DNA from: BS750m-G57 sp964607575 | Lineage (GTDB): Bacteria > Planctomycetota > Phycisphaerae > SM23-33 | Length of the DNA: 64,000 nucleotides | Direction of reading: 5' to 3' | Assembly (NCBI GenBank): GCA_964607575.1 | Contig: CAZSLS010000010.1 | Location: 4,032 to 68,031, forward strand | In this document: piece by piece, positions 63,758 through 64,000 of the stretch | Layout of the letters: each line of letters starts with the position of its first letter | Position numbering within the stretch: position 1 is the stretch's first letter | Program-made: the position numbers and the translations under genes | Notes under the pieces: model-generated | The model's database searches: none | What the model was told of the DNA's origin: nothing | Seen by the model: the letters and a program-made list of their open reading frames with translations, nothing else

Positions 63758-64000
63758 TTAGACGCAGACCCGGTCGAACGATTCAACCAGCATCTGCCTG
63801 ATCCCCATGTAGGTCAACACATCGTCTACGCATCCGCCGGCAATAGCCGCCTCGGGCATTCCGTCGATTATGCAGGATGCGGGGTCCTGAGCGATCGTGT
63901 ATCCGCCGATATCCTTTATGTGCGCCAGACCCAACGTGCCGTCTTGGCCTGACCTGCCCCCATTTTCTGTACCACTGTGAATGAGAGTCAGGTTACCGCT
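63758..64000 (-). CDS. cheB: CheB-type methylesterase, C-terminal fragment (start off window)
   Basis: The minus frame entering from the right edge is open for 80 residues to a TAA at 63758-63760. It contains GQDGTLGLAHIKDIGGYTIA, then QDPASCIIDGMPEAAIAGG and VDDVL, the signature tail of CheB receptor methylesterases (DG..GL..IK..GG.T..Q, GMP.aAi..G.VD). CheB removes methyl groups from chemoreceptor glutamates. No complete start is visible. Confidence 0.75.
   Translation of the reverse strand, partial: SGNLTLIHSGTENGGRSGQDGTLGLAHIKDIGGYTIAQDPASCIIDGMPEAAIAGGCVDDVLTYMGIRQMLVESFDRVCV

Overview
The window reads as a chromosomal segment of an uncultured planctomycete, most likely class Phycisphaerae. 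The evidence is the mix of genes: two small PEP-CTERM surface proteins plus a GH16 enzyme with dockerin repeats and a PEP-CTERM tail, a Tat-exported sulfatase, two GH127 enzymes, DUF1593 and YVTN/cytochrome proteins, an STN-domain protein, and many secreted proteins of unknown function. No rRNA, integrase, transposase or CRISPR array was seen. One tRNA (Gln, anticodon CTG) is present. The taxonomic call is inference from gene content only.

Layout. 1-4.4 kb: a giant secreted PQQ-type propeller protein (minus strand) runs off the left edge. 4.6-11.1 kb: a LeuC-like aconitase-family protein and an SDR (plus), then a minus-strand group of nadE, a zinc-ribbon membrane protein and a DUF1638 protein. 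11.3-16.1 kb: a PilZ protein, a secreted HExxH/STN protein, and a C69 dipeptidase overlapped by a phosphoesterase-like protein that has lost its metal ligands. 16.3-27.6 kb: a second giant propeller protein, two GH127 glycosidases, small membrane proteins, a DUF1593 protein and a lipoprotein. 27.7-31.1 kb: an accessory insert with two divergent SIR2-like genes, a coiled-coil membrane protein and a 36-residue ORF, bracketed by inverted copies of a dispersed repeat and by gene fragments. 31.1-37.1 kb: a glycosidase-like propeller protein, two PEP-CTERM proteins, the tRNA, a cold-shock protein and a parvulin. 37.5-51.2 kb: housekeeping and signalling genes (hybrid histidine kinase, release-factor-like hydrolase, TPR protein, hydroxyacid dehydrogenase, LptF/G pair, RsmE, pseudopilin, radical SAM enzyme, an exported methyltransferase). 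51.2-56.2 kb: a cytochrome/propeller lipoprotein, the GH16 enzyme and the sulfatase. 56.4-61.7 kb: a tight six-gene operon with a split version of the plant Tm-1 protein. 61.7-63.6 kb: a secreted toroid-type protein. A CheB-like methylesterase C-terminus enters from the right edge and is not obvious from complete ORFs alone.

How it works together. Much of the window looks like polysaccharide scavenging: exported GH127, GH16, sulfatase and lyase-like proteins would act outside or in the periplasm, and the 56-61 kb operon and the LeuC/SDR pair may process the resulting sugars or acids inside. No substrate can be fixed from sequence alone. The most unusual items are the two propeller proteins with an embedded methyltransferase-like domain, the double SIR2 module, the split Tm-1 operon, and several proteins that keep a fold but have lost catalytic residues.
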